From Planctomycetaceae bacterium (lineage in GTDB: Bacteria; Planctomycetota; Planctomycetia; Planctomycetales; Planctomycetaceae), in contig PBMZ01000147.1 of assembly GCA_002722955.1 (NCBI GenBank), forward strand, positions 1 to 34,957: a stretch of 34,957 nt of DNA. Direction: 5' to 3'. The notes beneath the pieces were generated by a model, which saw only the letters and a program-made list of their open reading frames with translations, ran no database searches and was not told the DNA's origin. Positions within the stretch are counted from its first letter, which is position 1, and each line of letters starts with the position of its first letter. Below, one piece after another: positions 8,941 through 16,076 of the stretch. A program made the translations under genes and the position numbers.

Positions 8941-9717
8941 GCTGTTCGAGTCCTTAAGTCATTTGGTTTCACAGGCACTCTCGCCGAGTCTAACAAAGCT
9001 CGACTTGCGCTATGATCTTGCGCCTTTGGCCACTCAACGACTGTTTGAGCTCTTGACTTCCTATTGCCCACGAATTAAGCACGACCACGAATTTTTGTGA
9101 CAATTCGTGGTCGTCCTGAATTCGTGGGGCAATCATAAAAATCGAGAACGCTGGAATTTGCAGTCCACGACTTGAACCGGATTCTAGTCGAAGGAATGAG
9201 GGCAAAGGAATGATATGCTGCCGTTCCTTTGTCCTCTTTCCCCTGCTTCCTCGACCGTCGCATCTTCAGTCAGGCACATCAAGCGTGCCTGCCGTACGAG
9301 GTTCATCGGCTACCAAGTGCATATCCGGTAAAAACCGAGAATCAGCAAGGAACGCTAATGGTGTTGGAGATGGCCGGCCACAGAAGATTTCGATGAGAAC
9401 AGCGACCTTGCGCTGGCGGCCAACGACAAGAGATGTCGATTCCAGAGATCGATGAGCGACCTTCACTCCTCATTACAATTGCTCATCAACCTGTGCTCCC
9501 TTCACTTTCCCCCCTCAGTGATCGTTCGATCGCAACACTCCCCCATCAAACAATAACAACGCTTCATCGAGCCTCAACGCGATGCACTGTCCCGATTCCG
9601 ATAGTCGACGGAGTTGGCATCGCGCGCCTTGTTCAAATCTCAGCGCTTTGAATGATTGTGCGGAGGCCGTTGAATGCGTTGTGGCTGTGACATTCCATAC
9701 CATTTAGGACCTGTGCG
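8941..9717. other. Gene-poor region
   Basis: About 780 nt between the divergent starts of the enolase-superfamily gene (minus) and the lipoprotein gene (plus). Short ORFs exist on both strands but none has convincing composition, ribosome-binding site or family motifs. The one clear structure is the long hairpin at 9067-9128. It could hold promoters for both flanking genes, or decayed sequence. Confidence 0.6.
9067..9128. repeat. Long imperfect hairpin repeat
   Basis: Arms of about 27 nt (9067-9093 and 9102-9128) pair with only two or three mismatches around an 8-nt loop. CCCACGAATT at the outer end and GACCACGAATT at the inner end are themselves repeats of the word CCACGAATT. This looks like a palindromic mobile-type intergenic repeat; it is not next to a gene end. 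Confidence 0.65.
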
Positions 9718-10287
9718 ATGTTAACTCGATCTCAAACAACGGTAACGGCAGCTCTCGGGTTGCTCGTCGTGATGAACTTGACCGGTTGCCAATTTGTTCG
9801 AATGTTGGGATTCGGCGGGCAGCATCAATCGCCGCACGCTGCTCACCACAATCACCACAATCACCACAATCACCACAATCACCACAATCACCATCAGGGC
9901 CATCACAACCAACACCATCAAATCATCGAACCGATCGAGGAACCCGGTCCGCTGCCAGAAACTCGTTTTCCGAAAGCGCCTGCCGAAGCCGTCGATTCCG
10001 CTCGTCGGCCTGGACCCAATGATCAATTCTTCGTTCCGCCTTTCGAAGAACGCGTGTTTGACCTCAATTCGGAAGACTTGATTCAGCCCAACGCCCCGGC
10101 CGCTCAACCAAACGAACCCGCGCGATCCGCTGACGGCGTAGAGCCGAAGAACTTTCAAAAGACGAACCGGCCGCAACCATCGACGCCGAAGAAATTCGTT
10201 CCTGGGACGTATAGCGTCAAGCAAGTTTGGAACTCGATGCGAAAGATGATCCCCGTCAAGAACGCTTCGCTGAAGAAGACCAAATAG
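9718..10287 (+). CDS. His/Asn-repeat lipoprotein, unknown function
   Basis: A 189-residue predicted lipoprotein. The signal peptide ends with the lipobox LTGC (lipidated C24). Residues about 41-68 are extremely His-rich: five exact HHN units, then HHQGHHNQHHQ, encoded by a 9-bp tandem DNA repeat (9844-9888). The remainder is Pro-rich and acidic, then basic (KKTK at the end), with no recognised domain. The His tract could bind Ni, Zn, Cu or Co at the cell envelope, by analogy to other His-rich metal-storage or chaperone proteins; this is inference. A slippage-prone tandem repeat makes the His tract length likely to vary between strains. It is followed closely by a palindromic repeat at 10303-10371. 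Confidence 0.82.
   Translation: MLTRSQTTVTAALGLLVVMNLTGCQFVRMLGFGGQHQSPHAAHHNHHNHHNHHNHHNHHQGHHNQHHQIIEPIEEPGPLPETRFPKAPAEAVDSARRPGPNDQFFVPPFEERVFDLNSEDLIQPNAPAAQPNEPARSADGVEPKNFQKTNRPQPSTPKKFVPGTYSVKQVWNSMRKMIPVKNASLKKTK
9844..9888 (+). repeat. 9-bp tandem repeat (5 units of CACCACAAT)
   Basis: Five exact, in-frame copies of CACCACAAT, each encoding His-His-Asn inside the lipoprotein gene. Being a multiple of three, unit gain or loss would change the number of HHN triplets without breaking the frame. Confidence 0.95.
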
Positions 10288-10302
10288 GCATCAACCTGCA
10301 TC

Positions 10303-10371
10303 GTTGGAGTCCAGCCTCTAGGCGCTTTCAGTAGCCGAATACGCACTTGGCGGCTAAAGCCTGGACTCGAA
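10303..10371. repeat. Palindromic intergenic repeat, family A, copy 1
   Basis: GTTGGAGTCCAGCCTCTAGGCG on the left and CGGCTAAAGCCTGGACTCGA on the right form an imperfect stem. A second, closely related copy lies at 13657-13725. Both are in gaps just behind or near gene ends, so this is a dispersed palindromic element, REP-like. Confidence 0.75.
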
Positions 10372-10392
10372 CTATCGCATGCAGATTTTCGT

Positions 10393-12150
10393 TTAGTAGC
10401 CCACCGCCGCGCCATCTTTTCGTGGTTCGGTGGCTCCGTGGAGCACGCCGTTTTTGGGGTCAACCAAGATTGCTTGATACCCTCCAAACGATCCACGGGC
10501 GCGGACCAATCGGTGTCCGCGCTTTCGCAATCCTTGGATCGCATCCAGCGGCACGGCTGTCTCGATGGCGACCGCTCCACCATCCTCATCCATCTCGCGG
10601 CCGGTTGGAGTTTGAGAGCCCAAATGGCGAACTCGCGCCGCATCGCCGGCCTGTTGAACATTCATTCCGAAATCAATGATGTTCATCAGGATTTGAACAT
10701 GCCCTTGAGGCTGCATGTCGCCTCCCATCACGCCAAAGCTTAACCAAGGCTTGCCGTCTTTTGTGACGAACGCTGGGATAATGGTATGGAACGGGCGTTT
10801 GTGAGGCTCTAAGCGGTTGAGGTGATCGTCGTCTAGCGCAAACAGTTGACCGCGGTTCTGCAAGGCAAAGCCAACATCACCCGGAACAACTTTAGAACCA
10901 AACCCGTGAAAGATGCTCTGGATGAACGAACAGCAATTGCGATCCTTGTCGACGACAGTCAAGTAAACTGTGTCGCCATTCTGCAAGATTGGATCGCCAG
11001 CCGGCACGTCGGTTGCGGACTTCGATTCATCGATTCGTTTGGCTTGCCGCTTCGCATATTCCTTTGAGATCAATTCTTTGACCGGCAATCGATTGAAGTC
11101 CGGATCGGAATAGAACTTCGCGCGATCGGCGAAAGCCAGCTTCTTGGCCTCGACAAACAGATGAATCAACTCGGCCGAGTTGTGTCCCATCGATTTGACA
11201 TCGTGCTGTTCAAGGATGTTCAGAATCTCGAGAGCCGCGATGCCTTGCCCGTTCGGAGGCAATTCGAAAACTTCGTGGCCGCGGTAAGTCGTCGAAACAG
11301 GCTCGACCCACGTCGAAGTGTGATCGGCGAAGTCTTTCATCGAAAAGTATCCGCCGTTCTCCTGGCTATAGCGGACGATGGTCTCCGCGATCTTGCCCTT
11401 GTAAAAGACGTCGCTTCCGTGTTCTGCGATGGCTCGGTAAGACTTCGCCAAGCTGGGATTCTTGAAGATTTCGCCGACTCGCGGTGCCTTGCCGCCGGGC
11501 AAATAAGTCGCTGCCGAGTCCGGCCACTTCTTCAAAACGTCTTCCGCGCCAGCCCAACTGCTGGCAATGATTTCGCTAACGGGAAAACCGGTCTCGCCGT
11601 ACTCGATTGATGACTTCAGGATCTCACTGAATTCCATCGTGCCGAAGCGTTTTCTCAATGTCTCCCAACCGTCCACGCAGCCAGGAACGCTCCAGGCCAA
11701 TGGACCGTTGATGGGAATCTGTTTCATGCCCTTCTTTTCGAAGACCTCGCGGTTGAGCGAATAGGGGCTGCGACCACTTCCGTTCAGTCCGTATAATTTC
11801 TGTGTTTTGGCATCCCAATAGATCACGAAAACGTCGCCGCCAATCCCACAACTCATCGGCTCGACCAAGCCCAGCATGGCGTTCGTGGCGATCGCGGCAT
11901 CCACGGCATTGCCGCCAGCCTTCAGAACGTCTAAGCCGGTCTGCGCCGCCAACGGGTGAGAGGTGGCGACGATCCCGTTTTGAGCAATCACCACCGAACG
12001 GCTTTGATGCGGGTTCTTGCCCGGCCGATCGTATTCGGCCGCTTCGATTGACGGTGAGTCTTCCAACGGAAAAACTTCTTCATCCATAATGACGGCTCCA
12101 GCGACTAAGCATTGCAACGCGATCAGAATACATCGATGGTGAAAATTCAT
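10393..12150 (-). CDS. ggt: Gamma-glutamyltransferase family protein
   Basis: A 585-residue N-terminal-nucleophile hydrolase of the gamma-glutamyltranspeptidase family, which cleaves or transfers gamma-glutamyl groups from glutathione and related peptides after self-cleavage into two subunits. The N-terminus has a hydrophobic signal-like segment (ILIALQCLVAGAVI), suggesting export. Family landmarks are GGNAVDAAIAT, MSCGIGGDVFVIYW, NGSGRSP and, in the small subunit, the predicted nucleophile T394 in NGDTVYLTVVD, then LSFGVMGGDMQPQGH. The GVMGG-type loop marks the non-classical branch of the family, so glutathione may not be the natural substrate. The start at 12150 is the only good one, though it gives a rather short signal region. 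It is followed by family-A repeat copy 1. Confidence 0.92.
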   Translation of the reverse strand: MNFHHRCILIALQCLVAGAVIMDEEVFPLEDSPSIEAAEYDRPGKNPHQSRSVVIAQNGIVATSHPLAAQTGLDVLKAGGNAVDAAIATNAMLGLVEPMSCGIGGDVFVIYWDAKTQKLYGLNGSGRSPYSLNREVFEKKGMKQIPINGPLAWSVPGCVDGWETLRKRFGTMEFSEILKSSIEYGETGFPVSEIIASSWAGAEDVLKKWPDSAATYLPGGKAPRVGEIFKNPSLAKSYRAIAEHGSDVFYKGKIAETIVRYSQENGGYFSMKDFADHTSTWVEPVSTTYRGHEVFELPPNGQGIAALEILNILEQHDVKSMGHNSAELIHLFVEAKKLAFADRAKFYSDPDFNRLPVKELISKEYAKRQAKRIDESKSATDVPAGDPILQNGDTVYLTVVDKDRNCCSFIQSIFHGFGSKVVPGDVGFALQNRGQLFALDDDHLNRLEPHKRPFHTIIPAFVTKDGKPWLSFGVMGGDMQPQGHVQILMNIIDFGMNVQQAGDAARVRHLGSQTPTGREMDEDGGAVAIETAVPLDAIQGLRKRGHRLVRARGSFGGYQAILVDPKNGVLHGATEPRKDGAAVGY

Positions 12151-12237
12151 AGTCGATCTACTGATGAGAGAGTTTGGTTAAGTCAACTCGATGTTTATAG
12201 CCGATCCGCAGATGCAAGACCATGATCTGCCTCTGTT

Positions 12238-12302
12238 GTTTAACCTGTAAACCGCAGGCGCGGAGCATGCCGAAGATCCTCGCCTGCGGCTACAGGTTAA
12301 AC
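12238..12302. repeat. Palindromic intergenic repeat GTTTAACCTGTA...
   Basis: Left arm GTTTAACCTGTAAACCGCAGGCG (given here in two parts: GTTTAACCTGTA then AACCGCAGGCG, 12238-12260) pairs with 12281-12302 across a ~20-nt loop with one or two bulges. A half-related word (TTTAACGCCCAGCCGTAGGCG, about 2339-2359) is seen after the sugar dehydrogenase gene. It overlaps the 3' end of the zinc-ribbon gene and may act as its terminator. Confidence 0.7.
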
Positions 12303-12562
12303 AAGATCGTCGTGCAAACAGAGTTACCTGTACAGTATCGATACGCTACTCTTTGTATGTCACCGCCCGTCAGCGGATCCTTTTTGCGATATCTCTTCGG
12401 CTTCGGTTCCTTGGGCTTCTTCCGTCTCGCCACGACCGGCGCTCGCCGCACGGGAACTTTTATGCTTTCCCCGCATTCACGGCACTTAATCGTTCTCCCA
12501 GCAGCATCATCTTTGATCGAGAACTCAGAAAAGCAAGAGTCGCATTCAACTTTAATCGACAT
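12290..12562 (-). CDS. Small MJ0042-type zinc-ribbon protein
   Basis: A 90-residue protein starting at ATG 12562. Residues 5-35 form a four-cysteine ribbon of the MJ0042/zinc-ribbon type: C7-x2-C10 and C27-x2-C30, with the usual FSIKDDAAGRTIKC spacing between them. Planctomycetes have many proteins opening with this module. The rest is basic (KKPKEPKPKRYRKKD) and short, with no second domain or membrane segment. A nucleic-acid or protein-contact role is plausible from charge, not proven. An upstream in-frame start at 12700 would add 46 residues of low coding quality, so I prefer the internal ATG. The last codons fall within the palindromic repeat 12238-12302, so the C-terminus may have been created by repeat insertion. 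Confidence 0.7.
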   Translation of the reverse strand: MSIKVECDSCFSEFSIKDDAAGRTIKCRECGESIKVPVRRAPVVARRKKPKEPKPKRYRKKDPLTGGDIQRVAYRYCTGNSVCTTILFNL

Positions 12563-12946
12563 TGCCGCCTCAACACATACTATACACATAGCCACATTAC
12601 AATTAAACAGATAGCAAGTGTATCGATGGCGAAGAACGAATTCAATTTCGCTGCTGCCTGTCGTTGAGTGATGCGCAGCATCAGCCGTTGAGATCGACAA
12701 CGAATGTCAACGGTACGCAATTCTAGAATTCACAAAGCCAATGTTCTGCTGGGATGGATGGAAAACGACAAAATCCGAAATTCTTCGAAAGCGGGGATTG
12801 CAATTCCAACAGTGGCTCACTAAAGTTCCTCTATGGGTATTCAGCCCAATTGATCTTTTAAAATACAGGATTTGGGGGATTTTAACCCAATCGGCACGGA
12901 AAGCCGGGATGCATTCTCGATCTACGAGCCAAGAATATCTTGCCTT
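12563..12946. other. Intergenic region upstream of the MraZ-like gene
   Basis: About 380 nt between divergent genes. It is less GC-rich than the surroundings. No gene is convincing. It must hold both promoters. A run GGATTTGGGGGATTTTAACCC lies about 75 nt before the MraZ-like start and contains G-rich words, but I do not see clean spaced GTGGG/GGGTGG repeats of the kind MraZ binds in other bacteria. Confidence 0.5.
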
Positions 12947-13429
12947 ATGGCCTCACCGAATCTGATCACCGGGGAAGTCAAGCGAACGATCGACGAACGC
13001 TTTCGCATTTCACTCACGCCAGAGATGGCGGCCGCGGTCGTTGACTCTGATGGTGAGTCGGTCGTCGTCAAAGAGCGACGAGGATGTCTCAGCCTTTGGC
13101 CGGCCTTGGCTTGGCAGAAACAGGTAGAGGAAGGAATCGGCGTGCTGAACTCGAAGCTTGCTGCTGGTCGTTTGCAGCAAAGCTTGGTCGACGTTCAACG
13201 ACTTGGCCGATTGCTTTCGACAAGGTATCGCAACGTGAAGCTAGCGAATCGCTCACGATTGCTGATTCCCGAGGGCTTTCGTGAGTTCTTGCAAGTGCAG
13301 CCAAACCAGGACGTCATGCTGGTTGGCGCAGCGGTCTGTGTCGAGATTTGGCAACCGAGCGCTTGGCTTGATACGTTGCATGAAGACATGCCTGGCTTTG
13401 CCGATTTGTTTGCCACACTTACGCAATGA
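12947..13429 (+). CDS. mraZ: MraZ-like transcriptional regulator (double SpoVT/AbrB domain)
   Basis: 160 residues from ATG 12947, near the usual MraZ length. Two swapped-hairpin (AbrB/MraZ) units are visible: residues about 7-46 ([19 protein letters not shown] to RGCLSLWP) and about 94-135 ([18 protein letters not shown] to [11 protein letters not shown]). In other bacteria MraZ is the first gene of the division and cell-wall cluster and represses it by binding repeats near its own promoter. Here the next genes are a STAS protein and a LOG-family protein, with no rsmH, ftsL or mur gene in sight, so this copy is detached from that cluster. It may regulate itself or an unrelated set. I chose the internal ATG since the upstream frame has no family similarity. 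Confidence 0.8.
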   Translation: MASPNLITGEVKRTIDERFRISLTPEMAAAVVDSDGESVVVKERRGCLSLWPALAWQKQVEEGIGVLNSKLAAGRLQQSLVDVQRLGRLLSTRYRNVKLANRSRLLIPEGFREFLQVQPNQDVMLVGAAVCVEIWQPSAWLDTLHEDMPGFADLFATLTQ

Positions 13430-13460
13430 TCACGCCATTGGATCGACCCCCACCGTACAT

Positions 13461-13571
13461 GCCCGCAGCATGATGATTTTCCGATCGACTCACTCAAAGC
13501 TCAATCGGACTCTTTCTAACGAAAAACCAAGGAAGGCATCGAGCAAGGAAGCTCATCATTATGCTGCGGGC
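13461..13571. repeat. 111-nt inverted-repeat element with 17-nt arms
   Basis: Arms 13461-13477 (GCCCGCAGCATGATGAT) and 13555-13571 (ATCATTATGCTGCGGGC) pair with one mismatch and enclose about 77 nt containing a further small stem (CCGAT/ATCGG). The right end is followed by TTTTCATTTCTTT. It could be a terminator with a large structured loop after the MraZ-like gene, a small RNA, or a miniature inverted-repeat element. No target-site duplication is clear. Confidence 0.6.
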
Positions 13572-13656
13572 TTTTCATTTCTTTGGGAACATCGCCCAAA
13601 TCCAGCTGTTTCTTCCCATGCATGTCGGATGAAGTTAGTATGACGTGCGCACAGGA

Positions 13657-13725
13657 GTTGGAGTCCAGCCTTTAGGCGTTTTAAGAGAACGTCGGTTTGT
13701 GTTGGCGGCTAAAGCCTGTACTCCA
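13657..13725. repeat. Palindromic intergenic repeat, family A, copy 2
   Basis: Shares with 10303-10371 the words GTTGGAGTCCAGCCT, TAGGCG, TTGGCGGCTAAAGCCTG and ACTC, in the same order and spacing, with a diverged middle. Arms pair as an imperfect stem. It lies about 70 nt before the STAS gene start. Confidence 0.75.
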
Positions 13726-13793
13726 GCTGCCCGGGCACAACCGTTGGTCGATTGTTCTTCACACTTTTGCCGCCGAATCCAACGAGAACCCTG

Positions 13794-14159
13794 ATGGACA
13801 CGTTTGACGGCTTTTCACTGACATGGCATGGCAACTGTCTGGTCGTTGTTCCCGCATCAACGGTCGAGTCAATATCTTGGGATGTCATCGACCAAGCAGC
13901 GGATATTGTGCTGGCACCGATTCGCAGCGCGGAAGTCCCCATGGTCGTCTTTGATTTGACTGGCGTCCGTTACTTTGGGTCAGTCTTCTTAGCCCTACTA
14001 CTACGATGCCACAAAAACGTAAAGGCCGTCGGCGGCGAACTTGTGTTGTGTGGTCCAAGCGAAATGGCTAGAGAGTTACTTGAGATTACCCAACTCGACA
14101 CGATTTGGGCGATCTACGATACTCGCGACGAGGCGTTGTCAGCGCTTCAAACTTTTTGA
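13794..14159 (+). CDS. STAS-domain protein (anti-sigma-factor antagonist-like)
   Basis: A 121-residue single-domain protein from ATG 13794. The pattern of an N-terminal strand pair, then [22 protein letters not shown], then [23 protein letters not shown] matches the STAS fold of SpoIIAA/RsbV-type anti-anti-sigma factors. In these the protein binds a partner kinase and is switched by phosphorylation of a Ser/Thr at the start of the second helix; S63 in YFGSVF sits in that position. No anti-sigma kinase, sigma factor or phosphatase is adjacent, so the partner must be encoded elsewhere. An in-frame start at 13752 would add 14 residues without similarity and lacks a clear ribosome-binding site. 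Confidence 0.8.
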   Translation: MDTFDGFSLTWHGNCLVVVPASTVESISWDVIDQAADIVLAPIRSAEVPMVVFDLTGVRYFGSVFLALLLRCHKNVKAVGGELVLCGPSEMARELLEITQLDTIWAIYDTRDEALSALQTF

Positions 14160-14257
14160 CAAACTTTGCGTGCTTGATGCTGCGTTTTAGAAAAGTGATG
14201 TCGAGAGGCTTGTCATCTTGAGCCTCAGAATTTGAGAGATCGTCCACGGAGGAAACG

Positions 14258-15331
14258 ATGTCGAAAAGACGTCGAAAGCGTTCTGCACCTGATGTGTCCG
14301 AATCGGACCCGCTGCCAACCGAGCACTCAACCGAGCTGATTCAGCATCCGGCCTTAATCGAAGAATTAAAAGAGACCGCTGACAAGCTGGCGCGCGACGG
14401 TGCGACTCGGGGCGATCTCAAAATCCTCGGACGAGCCCTGAAAGAATTACGTTACGCTTTTAAGGTCTTTACTCCTTACCGGCGACAGCGAAAAGTGACC
14501 GTCTTCGGATCGGCACGAACACAGCCGGATCATCCCGCTTACCAACAATCTGTGCAGTTTGGCCGAATGATGGCCGACGAAGGTTGGATGGTGCTCACCG
14601 GAGCCGGTGGCGGCATCATGGAAGGGGCTCACGTGGGCGCCGGCCGTGACATGTCAATGGGCGTCAACATTATGCTGCCGTTCGAGCAAGATGCAAATTA
14701 CGTCATCTCGAACGATTCGAAGCTCGTCAATCTGAAATACTTCTTCACTCGAAAACTTTTGTTCGTCAAAGAGGTGCACGCCGTCGTCAGTTTCCCCGGC
14801 GGATTCGGAACGCAAGACGAGAACTTCGAGACATTGACGCTGGTGCAAACTGGCAAGCGAGACCTGATGCCGATCATCTGCATTGATGAACCCGGCGGCG
14901 GTTATTGGACAGCCTGGCAAGATTTCGTCCGCACACAACTGCTCGATCGCGAATTGATCTCCCCCGAAGACATGTCTTTGTTCTTGGTCACCGAGGACCT
15001 GGACGAAGCCGTCGACGAGATCATGAAGTTCTACAGTGTCTATAACAGTCTTCGCTATGTTCGCGGGCGCCTTGTCCTAAGACTGCACGTCCAGCCAGAC
15101 GACGACTTCGTAGAAAGGCTCAATGACGAGTTCTCTGACATCGTTGAAAAGGGCCGCATCGAAAAGACGGAAACACATAAGCTCGAAGCCGACGACGAGC
15201 ACCTCAAGGACCTGCACCGCCTGGGTCTCGACTTCAATCGCAAGTGTATTGGTCGTTTGCGTCAGATGATCGATTTGATCAACGAAGAACTTGGCACGAT
15301 CGAATCGGACACATGGGTCGGTGAAGGTTAG
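14258..15331 (+). CDS. LOG-family Rossmann-fold protein (possible nucleotide phosphoribohydrolase)
   Basis: 357 residues. A central Rossmann domain of the LOG (lonely guy)/TIGR00730 family begins near residue 79 ([10 protein letters not shown]) and includes [13 protein letters not shown] and the signature [14 protein letters not shown] (about residues 182-195). Characterised LOG enzymes release the base from nucleoside 5'-monophosphates such as cytokinin ribotides and AMP; many bacterial members have unknown substrates. Compared with a typical LOG of about 190 residues this one carries an N-terminal helical extension of some 75 residues and a C-terminal extension of some 100 charged residues. 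The long form is common in planctomycetes and related bacteria. It stands between the STAS gene and the toxin-antitoxin pair. A short ribosome-binding site (GGAGG) precedes ATG 14258. Confidence 0.87.
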   Translation: MSKRRRKRSAPDVSESDPLPTEHSTELIQHPALIEELKETADKLARDGATRGDLKILGRALKELRYAFKVFTPYRRQRKVTVFGSARTQPDHPAYQQSVQFGRMMADEGWMVLTGAGGGIMEGAHVGAGRDMSMGVNIMLPFEQDANYVISNDSKLVNLKYFFTRKLLFVKEVHAVVSFPGGFGTQDENFETLTLVQTGKRDLMPIICIDEPGGGYWTAWQDFVRTQLLDRELISPEDMSLFLVTEDLDEAVDEIMKFYSVYNSLRYVRGRLVLRLHVQPDDDFVERLNDEFSDIVEKGRIEKTETHKLEADDEHLKDLHRLGLDFNRKCIGRLRQMIDLINEELGTIESDTWVGEG

Positions 15332-15345
15332 TTAATTTACAAGGC

Positions 15346-15362
15346 CGCGACACAGCGTCGCG
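15346..15362. repeat. Short GC-rich hairpin
   Basis: CGCGAC and GTCGCG pair around a 5-nt loop shortly after the LOG-family gene. No T-run follows directly. It may be a weak terminator or a fragment of a dispersed repeat. Confidence 0.4.
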
Positions 15363-15452
15363 CTACGCCGAAACGGGTTGAATCTCTCTTGTGCGAAGCG
15401 GTAAACTCCTATTGGAAGAGTTTGCGGTAGCTAAGTGATTGGGAGCGGTACG

Positions 15453-15686
15453 ATGTCAATTCAATTGCCACCAAATCTCAACGGCATGCTTGATCAGCGG
15501 ATGGCGACGGGACATTATCGCTCGAAAGAAGACGCCTTGCGTCAAGCTCTAGAGGCCCTTGAAGCCTATGAGTCCGATAGTCAGAAAACCGATGACGCGA
15601 TCCAGTATTTTGAAGCCGGTGGGGCGGGGATTCCCGTAAGTGTCGCCTTCGATGCCGCACGCGAGGCAGTCGGAAATGGTAACTGA
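15453..15686 (+). CDS. ParD-like antitoxin
   Basis: A 77-residue protein from ATG 15453. The N-terminus (MSIQLPPNLNGMLDQRMATG then HYRSKEDALRQALEAL) has the strand plus two-helix layout of ribbon-helix-helix ParD antitoxins, followed by an acidic C-terminal tail that would bind the toxin. Antitoxins of this type also repress their own operon. The next gene starts inside its last codons (11-nt overlap), the classic order of antitoxin then toxin. An upstream ATG at 15435 would add six residues. Similarity to ParD is judged by pattern only. Confidence 0.82.
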   Translation: MSIQLPPNLNGMLDQRMATGHYRSKEDALRQALEALEAYESDSQKTDDAIQYFEAGGAGIPVSVAFDAAREAVGNGN

Positions 15687-16050
15687 AGACTTCCTTGTTG
15701 TCCTGTCGCCGCAAGCTCAAGACGACTTAATTGAAGCCTATAGGAACGCCGCCAAACATGCCCCCGAAGCTGCAGAAAGGTGGTTGGCACGGTTCGAATC
15801 AACCGTGGAAACCCTCAGCCAGAATCCTTCACGTTGTCCGCCTGCGACGGAAGATCACAAATCCACACACAACCTGTCCGAACTCTTATACGGAAAACGC
15901 CCCAACGTATTTCGCGTTGTTTTCATGATCTCAGAAAGAAAAGTCCAAGTCTTGAAAATTCGAAGGGCCGCCCGCCAAGTTCTAAGCAAACAGGAAATCC
16001 AACAGTCAATTGATGCGGCACAAGCCGATCAAGATTTCGATAAACCCTAG
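15676..16050 (+). CDS. ParE/RelE-superfamily toxin
   Basis: A 124-residue protein from ATG 15676 (EMVTEDF). The opening strand FLVVLSPQAQDDLIEAYRNA, central helix with WLARFESTVETL, and end segment FRVVFMISERKVQVLKIRRAARQ match the ParE/RelE fold; the last strand with VLKIRRAAR corresponds to the VLRVRHGAR stretch of ParE toxins. ParE members poison DNA gyrase, RelE members cut mRNA on the ribosome; the absence of a clear RelE catalytic set and the pairing with a ParD-like protein favour ParE. It is longer than most ParE (about 95-100 residues), with a charged C-terminal tail. It overlaps the antitoxin gene by 11 nt. Confidence 0.83.
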   Translation: MVTEDFLVVLSPQAQDDLIEAYRNAAKHAPEAAERWLARFESTVETLSQNPSRCPPATEDHKSTHNLSELLYGKRPNVFRVVFMISERKVQVLKIRRAARQVLSKQEIQQSIDAAQADQDFDKP

Positions 16051-16076
16051 AAAGCAAAGCTACAATTGCCACCGCT

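Noticed and set aside
9266..9466. 66-codon minus-strand ORF in the gene-poor region that could be a transposase or decayed gene remnant
   Set aside because: Looked partly coding (LVVGRQRKVAVLIEIF) but I know no family that matches, and there is no RBS or neighbouring fragment. Left uncalled; a protein search could settle it.
10155..10661. Minus-strand ORF spanning the end of the lipoprotein gene and the end of ggt
   Set aside because: Runs across two real genes and a palindromic repeat; no motif.
12872..12946. Upstream extension of the MraZ-like gene
   Set aside because: Adds 25 residues before the MraZ domain with no family similarity; the internal ATG at 12947 matches the usual start.
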